Assembly (NCBI GenBank): GCA_027030245.1
Contig: JALVFE010000009.1
Location: 62,001 to 126,000 of the forward strand
Origin: Melioribacteraceae bacterium
Lineage (GTDB): Bacteria > Bacteroidota > Ignavibacteria > Ignavibacteriales > Melioribacteraceae
DNA length: 64,000 nt
Direction: 5' to 3'
Shown here: piece by piece, positions 1 through 8,733 of the stretch
Position numbering within the stretch: position 1 is the first letter of the stretch
How the letters are laid out: each line of letters begins with the position of its first letter
The notes under the pieces: model-generated
What the model was told of the DNA's origin: nothing
The model's input: only the letters and a program-made list of their open reading frames with translations
Database searches by the model: none
Position numbers and translations under genes: made by a program

Positions 1-666
1 TCTATTTAGTTCTAATGGTTTATTGACTTGATTAATAAGCTCTTCAAACGAAGGAATATTGTAATATGGATCAGTTAAATGTAATGATAAATCTTTAGTT
101 GCACTTTTTTCAGCTTTTTGATTATAAGATTCATCATATCTCAGTATTTTACCATTCTTATTTTGAAAAATATACAGTCTTTCTGTATCATATAAATACC
201 CTATACAGAAGTCGGCTTCAGACTCTTTCATATATGCTTTCAATTGTTGATTAAAAACAGTTTCAATATCTTTACTATCTTCTTTCTTGAATTCTATTAC
301 TCCGACTAAATTTTTTCTTAACCAATCTAAATCGTCCTGTTTTCTTTCGTTCCAAAATCTTTTGTATTTTTCAAACCAATCTTTATCGTCGAAAATTGCT
401 CCATCTAATTTGATTGGTATAGAATTTTTATTTCCTTTAGGAAGATGAATTTCACAACCTAAATAATCTTTAGAGTATAACCCAGCATTAACTAATGCAT
501 AAAAGAATTGCCACTTATAATATTCTTCATTTGGTTCTCCTTTTGAATTTTTAATAGAGAATTCTTTATCAAGCTCAAAATGAACAGGTATAAATGATTT
601 GAACTTGTCTTTTGCAGAATATTTTCTATTGAACTTGTTTTTTTGTTCTAAGAATGTTCCATTCAT
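1..666 (-). CDS. N-terminal 222 residues of an HsdR-like PD-(D/E)XK nuclease-domain protein (partial)
   Basis: The reading frame starts at an ATG (666-664) and runs open off the left edge, so only 222 residues are visible. A PD-(D/E)XK nuclease core can be read: Asp88 in KLDGAIF, then Glu125-Phe-Lys127 (VIEFKKE), then Gln141-x3-Tyr145 (QLKAY). The QxxxY element is typical of the RecB-like nucleases, including the N-terminal domain of type I restriction R subunits. The full protein could be a type I R subunit or a nuclease-methylase fusion; the missing C-terminal part decides this. It lies 113 bases downstream of a HerA-type ATPase on the same strand, which suggests a two-gene nuclease/translocase module. 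Very AT-rich codon use sets it apart from the housekeeping genes to its right. The family call is moderately sure, the function inferred. Confidence 0.6.
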   Translation of the reverse strand, partial: MNGTFLEQKNKFNRKYSAKDKFKSFIPVHFELDKEFSIKNSKGEPNEEYYKWQFFYALVNAGLYSKDYLGCEIHLPKGNKNSIPIKLDGAIFDDKDWFEKYKRFWNERKQDDLDWLRKNLVGVIEFKKEDSKDIETVFNQQLKAYMKESEADFCIGYLYDTERLYIFQNKNGKILRYDESYNQKAEKSATKDLSLHLTDPYYNIPSFEELINQVNKPLELNR

Positions 667-691
667 TTTTCTTCACCTTTTTCTTGTTGTA

Positions 692-747
692 TTATACACG
701 GTGTGCGGAATTTCTGCTAACGGTTCCGGCTATGAGCATGCGGGTTT
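692..747. repeat. cassette-boundary-like intergenic element
   Basis: Between the HerA-like gene and the nuclease gene is a GC-richer patch in AT-rich surroundings. On the plus strand it reads TACACGGTGTGCGG, then GCTAACGGTTCCGGCTATG, then GCATGCGGG. Sequences of this style (CTAACGG..GGCTATG next to CACACCGTGTATAA) recur between small accessory genes in Bacteroidota genomes as I remember them, and resemble recombination-site or REP-like elements. It does not match the strict integron attC core. A looser relative lies on the other side of the HerA-like gene. Function is unproven. Confidence 0.35.
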
Positions 748-779
748 TATTGCATTTCATTTACAAATCACTATGTTTT

Positions 780-2942
780 TTATTTATACTTATTATTTTC
801 AATTCTATCATTTTCACCTGCTTTGCTTATAGCCTTTGTTGAGCGTTCGTTATTATCTTCTTTTGGTTTATCTTCTGGTTCCTTAATTTCAGGAACTTCA
901 AAAATCATCGGAACACTTGATTTTAAAGCTTTTCCAGCGGCTATTGCTTGTTTAAATTTTAAGTTAGGTAATACTTTTGATATTTCTTGACCAAAATAAT
1001 TTGCCAAGAAATCACTACTCGTTTTGTCAAATTCTTGAAAAGAAATCACTGTGTTGCATTGCGTTAAAATTGTTTTAGAAACATTTGCTGTTCTTTGGGC
1101 GATTACTAATAAACCTACATTATATTTTCTACCTTGTAATGCTATTTGAGCAATACTGTTTAGCAATGGTTGTGAAATTTTATCTGAAACACCAGAAAAA
1201 TTCCATTCTGGTATTACTGTATGTGCTTCTTCTAGAACAATACATATCCGCTTTCCAAAATTTTTTTCTGTTTTTGCAATATGAAATAAAATTCTGAAAA
1301 ATGTTTTTGTATAAGTAAGAACGCCAGATGTATTTGCAACTTCTGGTAATTCAAATATAGAAATACTATTATTACCGTTTAAAAATGTTTTTATTTCTTG
1401 ATAGATACTCTTTGAAACTTCTTCCTTTAATTTTTTGGATTCATCATTATCTCTATTGAAATTGTTCCCAATTATGGTTTCTATATCATCGATTTTTTTA
1501 AAAAGACCTTTTGCTGTTTCTTCATTTATTGTTTTTACAGGATTTATATCTGAAAATTTGTTTAGATATTCCCCGGTAAAATCAATACAAATAACTTTTG
1601 TGTTTTCATCTTTTAGATATTGGCGAATTAGATTACGTGAAAAAATTGATTTTCCAGTTCCAGTTACGCCAATCACGGCAAGGTGGTGAGAAAGAGCAGT
1701 ATCTTTGTTAATAATTATTGGATAATTAGTATTTGGGATTTTTCCAATTATATATTCATTGTCTTTAATTTTTGGCTCATCAATTTTAGAAGCAATATAT
1801 ACGGGTGTATTAATTGAAGGAACCCAGCCAAATTGTTCAAATTGAAATTTTTCATTGTTCCAAGTTCCTAATTGAATAGCTTCACCGATAATTAAACCGG
1901 TTTGATTTTTTTGTTCTAATGTTTCAATTTTTGTTACACCCTCAATAATTTGATACAATACTTTTATTCCTTGAATATTTACTTCCAATAATTGACCTTC
2001 CGATATCTCTGTTTTTGAATTATAAATAAACCTAATCTTAGCAATTGTCGAATTTTCAGTAATGATTCCAATGAACTTGTCTAAATATTCCGTCTCTGGG
2101 ACATCTTTGATTAAATAAATCAAATCATCAGAATGTTCAGAATAAATATTTCTATTTTCAAAAATTTCGTTTATTTCTTTTGTTGTTAATACTTTAATCC
2201 ATTGTTGCTCATTTAATAAATAAGAATCTAATATCATTCCTTTTCTTATTTTTCTTTTTTCGTCGATGGAATATACAAATTCAACAAAATCAAACAATTT
2301 TATGGATTCTTTCCTTTCAGGAAATAATTTTACCAGGAATGTATTTTTTGATTGAACTCCAAATATCATTCCCAGAGCAAATTCTTGTTTTTTTTCTATA
2401 TTTTTTTCAAATAATCCATTTAAAATTTTTGAAATAGAGGGAAGGTTAAAAATCATAAATAAAACCCAATACAAGAGCAAAGCATTAAATTGGTTGCTGT
2501 TTACTCCAAATTTATTAATTGCACCCCAAAGAAAGAATGCTGAAAATAAAGTTTGTGGTTTGCCAATTTCCCTATTTATTCGCGAAAAGAATTGTAGCCA
2601 TTTATTTTCTTGATTTAATGGTTTATTTCGCAACCATAAAATAATATAACTGCTTATAGCTAAATAAAATGTAACCCCCAAGAATAGCCAAAAAATCCAA
2701 TTTCTATTTTCTTCATTTACAAGCAACAATGAAATTCCGGCAGTAACAGCATTAATAAAAATACTTGAATCTTTTGAAAAATGTGGCTGGTCTATAAGAG
2801 AAAGCAAAATCAATAAAAGAAAACCAGAAGTAAACCAAAACTCTTTTAATAGAAATTCAAAATTACCAGACACATATCTTCCCACTATCACAAGAAGTAA
2901 AAGAGATAGTGCCAAAAAAATTAATCTTGTTCTTCTGTTCAT
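780..2942 (-). CDS. Membrane-anchored HerA/DUF87-type ATPase
   Basis: 720 residues. Residues about 7-170 hold four to six hydrophobic membrane segments. Residues about 280-400 are beta-rich and fit the HAS-barrel that precedes HerA ATPase domains. The ATPase core follows: Walker A GVTGTGKS at 425-432, Walker B ICIVLEEAH at 566-574, and the conserved LQGRKYNVGLLVIAQR stretch at 602-617. HerA-family hexamers pump DNA and work with nucleases such as NurA in repair, or with SIR2, DUF4297 and other effectors in phage defence. Here the downstream partner is a PD-(D/E)XK protein. The membrane segments are unlike soluble archaeal HerA and recall FtsK-like anchoring. The gene is much richer in AT than the right-hand flank, consistent with transfer. 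The family call is firm; the defence role is inferred. Confidence 0.85.
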   Translation of the reverse strand: MNRRTRLIFLALSLLLLVIVGRYVSGNFEFLLKEFWFTSGFLLLILLSLIDQPHFSKDSSIFINAVTAGISLLLVNEENRNWIFWLFLGVTFYLAISSYIILWLRNKPLNQENKWLQFFSRINREIGKPQTLFSAFFLWGAINKFGVNSNQFNALLLYWVLFMIFNLPSISKILNGLFEKNIEKKQEFALGMIFGVQSKNTFLVKLFPERKESIKLFDFVEFVYSIDEKRKIRKGMILDSYLLNEQQWIKVLTTKEINEIFENRNIYSEHSDDLIYLIKDVPETEYLDKFIGIITENSTIAKIRFIYNSKTEISEGQLLEVNIQGIKVLYQIIEGVTKIETLEQKNQTGLIIGEAIQLGTWNNEKFQFEQFGWVPSINTPVYIASKIDEPKIKDNEYIIGKIPNTNYPIIINKDTALSHHLAVIGVTGTGKSIFSRNLIRQYLKDENTKVICIDFTGEYLNKFSDINPVKTINEETAKGLFKKIDDIETIIGNNFNRDNDESKKLKEEVSKSIYQEIKTFLNGNNSISIFELPEVANTSGVLTYTKTFFRILFHIAKTEKNFGKRICIVLEEAHTVIPEWNFSGVSDKISQPLLNSIAQIALQGRKYNVGLLVIAQRTANVSKTILTQCNTVISFQEFDKTSSDFLANYFGQEISKVLPNLKFKQAIAAGKALKSSVPMIFEVPEIKEPEDKPKEDNNERSTKAISKAGENDRIENNKYK

Positions 2943-3216
2943 ATTATTATTCTCTTAATGACACACACCATTCCCACTAAACGCAATTACGTTCATCCCG
3001 GAATATCTCGTTAATCGTACCACATTTACCCCGCCTTAAATTTTTCTACACTTTTTTTAATTTAATTAAAATCTATCAAAATTTCACAAGCTCCGCAATA
3101 CAAAATGTTAAAACGGTTTAATTATTTGAGTAATAACATTTGCGGAATCTAAGCCGGGGCTGTCTTGTTTTACGGATTGAATTAACCGCTGAGAAAAGTT
3201 AAGTTTACAATGATAT
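2943..3216. other. Intergenic spacer between accessory HerA gene and nth
   Basis: About 270 bases between divergent genes. Next to the HerA-like start codon, the minus strand reads GCGTTTAGTGGGAATGG then TGTGTGTCATTAA (2958-2984), arranged like the boundary-like element at 692-747. An interrupted inverted repeat, CCGCAA(TACA)AATGTT at about 3093-3110 against AACATTTGCGG at about 3137-3147, may be a hairpin. No RNA gene or intact ORF was recognised. The change in base composition to the nth side falls here, so this is the likely edge of an inserted segment. Confidence 0.4.
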
Positions 3217-3240
3217 TTGGAAAACAAAAAGAAAATCGGA

Positions 3241-3873
3241 ATGACGGAAAAGGAAAGGGCAAAAAAGATATTCTCGTTGTTGAAAAAAGAATATCCCAAC
3301 GTTAAATCCGCGTTGAATTTTAATTCACCGTTCGAGCTTCTGGTTGCCACAATTCTCTCGGCTCAATGCACGGACGAGCGGGTAAACATTGTAACGGAAA
3401 GTTTATTTAAAAAGTATAAAACCCCGGAAGATTACGTTAAAGCAAATCAAGAAGAATTGGAGAAGGATATTTACTCTACCGGCTTTTACCGGCAGAAGGC
3501 AAAAAGCATTAAAAAATGCTGTCAAGCTCTAATTGAAAAATACAACGGGGAAGTGCCGGCGGATTTCGATGCTTTAACAAAACTGCCCGGCGTGGGAAGA
3601 AAAACCGCATCGGTTGTTGCCGGAAATGCTTTCGGAATACCAGCAATTGCAGTGGATACTCATGTAATCAGGCTTTCCAATTTGCTCGGTTTTGTAAACA
3701 CGAAAGATCCCGTTAAAATAGAAACCAAATTGAAAGAGTTGCTTCCAAAAAAAGATTGGGTAAAAGCTTCGCATTTGCTTGCAAGCCACGGCAGAAAAAT
3801 CTGCATTGCACGCAGACCCAAATGTGCGGAATGCGTAATTGCGAATTTTTGTCCTGCGTTTAATAAAAATTAA
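3241..3873 (+). CDS. nth: Endonuclease III, base-excision repair DNA glycosylase/AP lyase
   Basis: Removes oxidised pyrimidines from DNA and nicks the resulting abasic site. With the ATG at 3241 the protein has 210 residues, against 211 in E. coli Nth. The helix-hairpin-helix LPGVGRKTASVV carries catalytic Lys121, and Asp139 sits in VDTHV. The C-terminal [4Fe-4S] ligands Cys188, 195, 198 and 204 have the canonical C-x6-C-x2-C-x5-C spacing. An in-frame TTG at 3217 would add eight residues, but the ATG gives the family length and numbering. It is followed 20 bases later by an HD-domain gene and is the first clearly housekeeping gene after the AT-rich segment. Confidence 0.95.
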   Translation: MTEKERAKKIFSLLKKEYPNVKSALNFNSPFELLVATILSAQCTDERVNIVTESLFKKYKTPEDYVKANQEELEKDIYSTGFYRQKAKSIKKCCQALIEKYNGEVPADFDALTKLPGVGRKTASVVAGNAFGIPAIAVDTHVIRLSNLLGFVNTKDPVKIETKLKELLPKKDWVKASHLLASHGRKICIARRPKCAECVIANFCPAFNKN

Positions 3874-3893
3874 CTAACCAAACCGGTGGAACC

Positions 3894-4448
3894 ATGAAAG
3901 ACAGAGATTATTGTTTGAACCTGTTAAAAGAATACACAAAAAGCGAAAGTCTTTTAAAACATGCTTACGCTGTGGAATCTTGCGTACGCTTTTACGCCCG
4001 TAAATTTAACGAAGACGAAGAATATTGGGGAAACGCGGCTTTATTGCACGACTTCGATTACGAGATGTATCCGAGTCTGGAAGATCATCCGTTCAAGGGC
4101 GCGGAAATATTAAGAGAAAAAGGCTTTGACGAAGATTTTATACAAACCATTTTATCGCATGCAGATCATACCGGCGTACCGCGGGATACGCTTCAGAAAA
4201 AAGTTCTGTACGCCTGCGATGAAATAGCGGGATTTATCACGGCGGTAACGCTTGTGCGTCCTTCCAAATCTTTGGATGAAGTTTCGGTTAAATCGGTTAA
4301 AAAGAAAATGAAAGACAAAGGATTTTCCCGCGCCGTCAGTCGCGAAGATATTAAAAAAGGCGCCGAAGAGTTGGGAATTCCGCTCGAAGAACATATTCAA
4401 AATTGTATCGACGCAATGAAATCGGTTAAAGATGTATTGGGGCTGTAA
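3894..4448 (+). CDS. HD-domain metal-dependent phosphohydrolase
   Basis: 184 residues. A compact HD fold is indicated by His23, the His52-Asp53 pair in ALLHDFDYEMYPS, HPFKGAEIL, and a later SHADHTG. These are the usual metal ligands of HD-type hydrolases acting on nucleotides or related phosphoesters. Small HD proteins of this length are widespread in Bacteroidota and other phyla, and their substrate is generally unknown. It probably shares a transcript with nth (20-base gap) and is followed by a strong terminator hairpin. Family sure, substrate not assigned. Confidence 0.8.
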   Translation: MKDRDYCLNLLKEYTKSESLLKHAYAVESCVRFYARKFNEDEEYWGNAALLHDFDYEMYPSLEDHPFKGAEILREKGFDEDFIQTILSHADHTGVPRDTLQKKVLYACDEIAGFITAVTLVRPSKSLDEVSVKSVKKKMKDKGFSRAVSREDIKKGAEELGIPLEEHIQNCIDAMKSVKDVLGL

Positions 4449-4509
4449 TCGAATATATTGCCAAGCAGTCTAAATATCCGTTTAATCGTGCCGATAATAA
4501 TATAAATCA

Positions 4510-4553
4510 GACCGTCCGGTCATTTGCAAACCGGTTATCCGGTCGTCTTTTTT
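4510..4553 (+). terminator. Intrinsic terminator after the HD gene
   Basis: Two stacked stems: GACCG (4510-4514) pairs with CGGTC (4540-4544), and CCGGT (4516-4520) pairs with ACCGG (4530-4534) around a nine-base loop. A run of six T follows at 4548-4553. It separates the nth/HD unit from the T9SS operon. Confidence 0.8.
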
Positions 4554-4556
4554 GAC

Positions 4557-4586
4557 TTGACAAAGTAGGGTGAAGTTCCCTATTTT
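4557..4586 (+). promoter_or_regulatory. Sigma-70-like promoter of the T9SS block
   Basis: TTGACA at 4557-4562 and TATTTT at 4581-4586, spacer 18 bases. A TAGGG/CCCTA inverted repeat lies between and over the two boxes (about 4566-4582) and could bind a regulator. The start codon of porU is about 110 bases downstream, leaving an untranslated leader of about 100 bases with no riboswitch that I recognise. Confidence 0.6.
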
Positions 4587-4695
4587 AAGGGCGTAAATAA
4601 AAAAGGGAAGGTAAATATAGATAATTCTGTTACTTTTTGGTAAAATTCGATTTTTTCCGGTATCGTTGTGGTTTAGAAATTAAAAAGTAAGTGTA

Positions 4696-7600
4696 ATGAA
4701 AAACAGATTATCTATATTACTTGTTTCCCTATTTTTATATTCGGGCATAAATGCCGGAAATATAAAAGTAATATCTTCCTCCAAATCTTCACTGGTTTTC
4801 AGTTACACCTTAGGAAAATTCGATACCTCGGTTGTTACTCTTAACGGGGAAAAGTTTATTCGAATCAATTCGGGCAACCTTATTCCCGATCCGGACGTAA
4901 AATTCGGCGAACCGCAAAGTTTAATTTCCGTAGTGAACGTAGGCGTTCCGCAAGAGTTTGGCAATACCGTACAAATTTTGAAAACCGGTTTCCGTACATT
5001 AAAAGGAAAACTGATTCCCAAAATCGATTTCGATAATCCGGAAGTTGATGAACAATTATATAATGAAAGCCCGACAAACCAAGGTGAAATTGTTACTTTC
5101 GGTGAATTCGGGAAAATCAGGGAACTTAACGTACAAGAAATTATTATACGACCGGTAATATTTAATCGACGGTCAAATGAAATAAAAGTTTTCACAAACA
5201 TAGTTGTAAAAGTTAATTTTCCTCAAGTGCAATTTTCCGGTGTTGAAAAAGAAAGCGACGAAATCGAATTTTTGAAAAACTCGGTACTTAATTTCGACGT
5301 TGCAAAGAATTGGATTAAAGAAAAACGTAATGTCAAAAAAACTTCTTCCCGTTCCGTTATGGAAGAGGGAACCTGGTACCGTTTCGAAGCTCCGGAAGAA
5401 GGAATTTATAAAATTACCCGCGATATGCTTTCCTCGCTGGGAATTGATGCGGATAACGTTGATCCCCGTACGATTAAAATTTATAACAACGGCGGTTATA
5501 TTTTACCTTGGAAGGTTAGCGCTAAAAGACCGAACGGCATTACGGAGAACGCAATTTATATTAAAGGCGAAGAAGACGGAAGTTTCGATGCCGGTGATTA
5601 TATACTCTTTTACGGAAGGGGTACTTCGTTTTTTGAATATGATAAAGACGCGGGTAAATTTGTTAGAAATAAACATTGGTACTCAAAACAAAATTATTAC
5701 TATATCACTTCCGGCGGTGAAAACGGGAAAAGAATGCAGCCCAAAGTTTCTTTGAACGAAAGCAATGCCTACAAACAAACTTCCACAAAAGCATTTAAAT
5801 TTTGGGATGAGGACAAAAACTATATTTTGCCTTCGGGAATCATAGTCGTAGGCGATGATTTTTCGCTTAACAACAATTCCCGTTCCTATGTTTCTATGTT
5901 GGATAACAGAATTGAGACCGAACCGGTTAAATATACTTTGCAATTTGTAAATACTACCGAAAATGTAAGTCAGCTTCAAGTATACGAAAACAGCAAACTG
6001 ATTTTGGTGCGTGGATTACTCGGAAGAAGAACCAGTGTTCAACCCGACTATAATTTTGGTCGGCTTTTTAACGGAACCGCGTTATACGAAGGGGCATTAC
6101 CCGAAAACAGAAGTGTGTTGAAATTCGTTTTTAATCCTTCCGAGTCAATATCGAAAGGATATTTGGATTATTTCGAAATCGAGTATACGGCGGCTTTAAG
6201 AGCGGTGAATAATTCTTTGATAATCTTCGGGGAAAAGAGAGACACCGTAGCTGAGTTTAAGGTCTCCGGTTTCTCCAGTACGGATATTTATTGTTTCGAC
6301 ATTTCCGATTTTTCGAACTTGAAAATTTTTAAGGATGATAAACTTAACGGCGGCGAAGTTGTTTTTCAAACAAGACTGAGTTCCGATGAACGATACAAAT
6401 TCATTGCGGTGGAATCGAGCGTTTTCTTGAAACCCGAAAATTTTAAAAAGGTTGAAAACTCAAATCTTCTTTCCGAAAAAAACGGCGCCGAGTATTTAAT
6501 AATTACAAACAAAAAATTTCATGATGCAGCGGAAAGATTGGCAGAATTCAGACGCAACGAATCACCTTACCCGCTTTCTTCATTAGTCGCTTATGTTGAT
6601 GAAATTTTCAATGAATTTTCGATGGGAATGTTAGACCCGACGGCAATTCGCGATTATATAATGTGGGGTTATAACAATTGGAACGTAAAACCGAAATACG
6701 TTCTATTGTTCGGCGACGGAAATTACGACTATTTAAATTTATTGGAATTGGATAAAAACTTTGTCCCGACGTTCCAACACCAGCAATTAAATCCGTTCGG
6801 TACAAAAATATTCAATGAAATTTACACTTATTCGATGGACGATTATTTTTCCAGAATATCGGGCGATGACGATAAAGCCGATATAGGAATTGCAAGATTA
6901 CCCGTTGTTTCGGTTGAGGAAGCGGAAAGTGTGGTCGATAAAATTATTACTTACGAAACCGGAACGGAGAAAGGATTATGGAGAAATACGATTACGCTTG
7001 TTACCGATGACGGAATCACTTCACAAGGAAGGGATCAGGCGTATCACTGGATTCAATCGGAAACTTTATCGGAAAATTACATACCGGCTTCTTTCGATCA
7101 AAATAAAATTTATTTATCGGTTTACCCGACCGTAATTTCCGGGTTCGGCAGAAGAAAACCGGAAGTGAATAAAGCCATTATCAGCTCGATAAATAACGGA
7201 ACTCTGATAATAAATTATATCGGGCACGGAAGTCCCGACTTATGGGCTCACGAGCGGGTATTCGAAAAAGATATTACTATTCCGCAATTGCATAACGATA
7301 AATACTTTTTCCTCACCGCCGCAACTTGTGATTTCGGAAAATTCGATGATCCGAATAACACAAGCGGTACGGAAGAATTATTGGCAATTAAAGACAGGGG
7401 GGCAATTGGAGCTTTAACGGCAGTTCGTCCCGTTTATTCCGGTGAAAATGCTGCTCTGAATAACGTTTTCTATTCAAAACTGTTCGGCAGCAGAGACGAT
7501 GAAGGATATCCGAAAAGAATAGGACAAGTTTATTTCGAATTGAAGCAGAACAAAACCGGCGAGAACGACGAAAAATTTCATTTGTTCGGTGATCCGGCAT

Positions 7601-8676
7601 TAAGATTGGACGAACCGATCCTCCGTTCGAAAATCGATTCGGTTAATAATTTGGCTTTGGATGATACCGTTCAAATTAAAGCTTTGGGCGATGTTAAAAT
7701 TGAAGGAACGGTTTACAACGTTGACGGTTCGCCCATGAATTTTGACGGCGAGGCAATAATTTCGGTGTTCGATTCGGAAAGGGAAGTGGAACTTAAAGAC
7801 GTCAACGGAACAATGAAGACTCAAGGCGGAATTATCTTCCGTGGGAAAGCCAGTATTGAAAACGGAAAATTTTCTACAGGGTTTGTAGTGCCCAAAGATA
7901 TCTCTTACGAAAATAAAAACGGGAAAATTATTGCTTATGTGCTAAACGATGAAGAAGACGGCGTCGGCTTTACTAAAAATATAATTGTCGGCGGAATCGA
8001 TTCGACAAAAACAAACGATAAAGCGGGACCGGAAATAGAAATCTTCTTTGACGACGAAAAATTTGCCGATTCGTATTTGGTTAATCCCGATTTTACTTTG
8101 ATTGTGAAACTTAAAGACGAAACCGGATTGAACACAACCGGCTTGGGCGTTGGGCATAAGCTCGAAGCTATTTTGAACGACGACGTAGAGAATTCCATTG
8201 ATCTCACAAATTATTTTATCGGCGATCTTAATTCTTTCGGTCGTTCGGGTGTTGTAAAATATAAATTCAATTCTTTGGAACCCGGCGATTATAATTTGAA
8301 GATAAAAGCATGGGACGTGTTTAATAATTACTCTATCGCGGAGAGTTATTTTACCGTTGTTGAAGATAACGGTTTGGTTATACACGATTTATATAATTAT
8401 CCGAATCCGTTTTCCGGTTCGACCTCGTTTACTTTTCAGCATAATCTTGCTCAGCCCGTGGATGTGAATATTAAAATCTTTACCATTGCCGGAAGAATGA
8501 TTAAAGAAATAAAACGGTACGGTCTTTTGGAAAAGTTTGTTAAAATAAATTGGGACGGAACCGACGAAGACGGAAATGTTTTGGCTAACGGAACTTATCT
8601 TTATAAAGTAAGTGTAAAAACGATAGACGGCGCTTTCTCGGATAATTTACTTGGAAAATTATCTATAATTAAGTAA
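4696..8676 (+). CDS. porU: Type IX secretion system sortase, C25 (gingipain-like) protease
   Basis: 1326 residues. PorU is the cell-surface sortase that cuts the C-terminal signal off T9SS cargo and attaches the product to A-LPS. Residues 1-20 form a Sec signal peptide. The C25 catalytic pair is present: His844 in IGHGSPD and Cys878 in AATCDFG, 34 residues apart as in gingipains. The C-terminal 90 residues (YNYPNPFSGSTSF onward, ending NLLGKLSIIK) are a type-A T9SS sorting domain; PorU is known to keep its own. The protein is longer than P. gingivalis PorU, with extra beta-sandwich sequence before the tail. It heads a same-strand run with porV 57 bases downstream, and PorU and PorV work together in the attachment complex. 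High confidence. Confidence 0.92.
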   Translation: MKNRLSILLVSLFLYSGINAGNIKVISSSKSSLVFSYTLGKFDTSVVTLNGEKFIRINSGNLIPDPDVKFGEPQSLISVVNVGVPQEFGNTVQILKTGFRTLKGKLIPKIDFDNPEVDEQLYNESPTNQGEIVTFGEFGKIRELNVQEIIIRPVIFNRRSNEIKVFTNIVVKVNFPQVQFSGVEKESDEIEFLKNSVLNFDVAKNWIKEKRNVKKTSSRSVMEEGTWYRFEAPEEGIYKITRDMLSSLGIDADNVDPRTIKIYNNGGYILPWKVSAKRPNGITENAIYIKGEEDGSFDAGDYILFYGRGTSFFEYDKDAGKFVRNKHWYSKQNYYYITSGGENGKRMQPKVSLNESNAYKQTSTKAFKFWDEDKNYILPSGIIVVGDDFSLNNNSRSYVSMLDNRIETEPVKYTLQFVNTTENVSQLQVYENSKLILVRGLLGRRTSVQPDYNFGRLFNGTALYEGALPENRSVLKFVFNPSESISKGYLDYFEIEYTAALRAVNNSLIIFGEKRDTVAEFKVSGFSSTDIYCFDISDFSNLKIFKDDKLNGGEVVFQTRLSSDERYKFIAVESSVFLKPENFKKVENSNLLSEKNGAEYLIITNKKFHDAAERLAEFRRNESPYPLSSLVAYVDEIFNEFSMGMLDPTAIRDYIMWGYNNWNVKPKYVLLFGDGNYDYLNLLELDKNFVPTFQHQQLNPFGTKIFNEIYTYSMDDYFSRISGDDDKADIGIARLPVVSVEEAESVVDKIITYETGTEKGLWRNTITLVTDDGITSQGRDQAYHWIQSETLSENYIPASFDQNKIYLSVYPTVISGFGRRKPEVNKAIISSINNGTLIINYIGHGSPDLWAHERVFEKDITIPQLHNDKYFFLTAATCDFGKFDDPNNTSGTEELLAIKDRGAIGALTAVRPVYSGENAALNNVFYSKLFGSRDDEGYPKRIGQVYFELKQNKTGENDEKFHLFGDPALRLDEPILRSKIDSVNNLALDDTVQIKALGDVKIEGTVYNVDGSPMNFDGEAIISVFDSEREVELKDVNGTMKTQGGIIFRGKASIENGKFSTGFVVPKDISYENKNGKIIAYVLNDEEDGVGFTKNIIVGGIDSTKTNDKAGPEIEIFFDDEKFADSYLVNPDFTLIVKLKDETGLNTTGLGVGHKLEAILNDDVENSIDLTNYFIGDLNSFGRSGVVKYKFNSLEPGDYNLKIKAWDVFNNYSIAESYFTVVEDNGLVIHDLYNYPNPFSGSTSFTFQHNLAQPVDVNIKIFTIAGRMIKEIKRYGLLEKFVKINWDGTDEDGNVLANGTYLYKVSVKTIDGAFSDNLLGKLSIIK

Positions 8677-8733
8677 ACTATAAATTTATTAAATAAAGGA
8701 AAAGAATATTAAAGTATTCCAGGAGGAAATAAA

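Noticed and set aside
692-747. Classic integron attC site
   Set aside because: The core GTTRRRY/RYYYAAC pair is not matched, and no integrase is in the window; kept only as boundary-like element.
4803-5201. Long antisense frames over porU, and similar ones over der, rel, nuo and tgt
   Set aside because: They lie opposite clear conserved genes and have no motif or start signal of their own.
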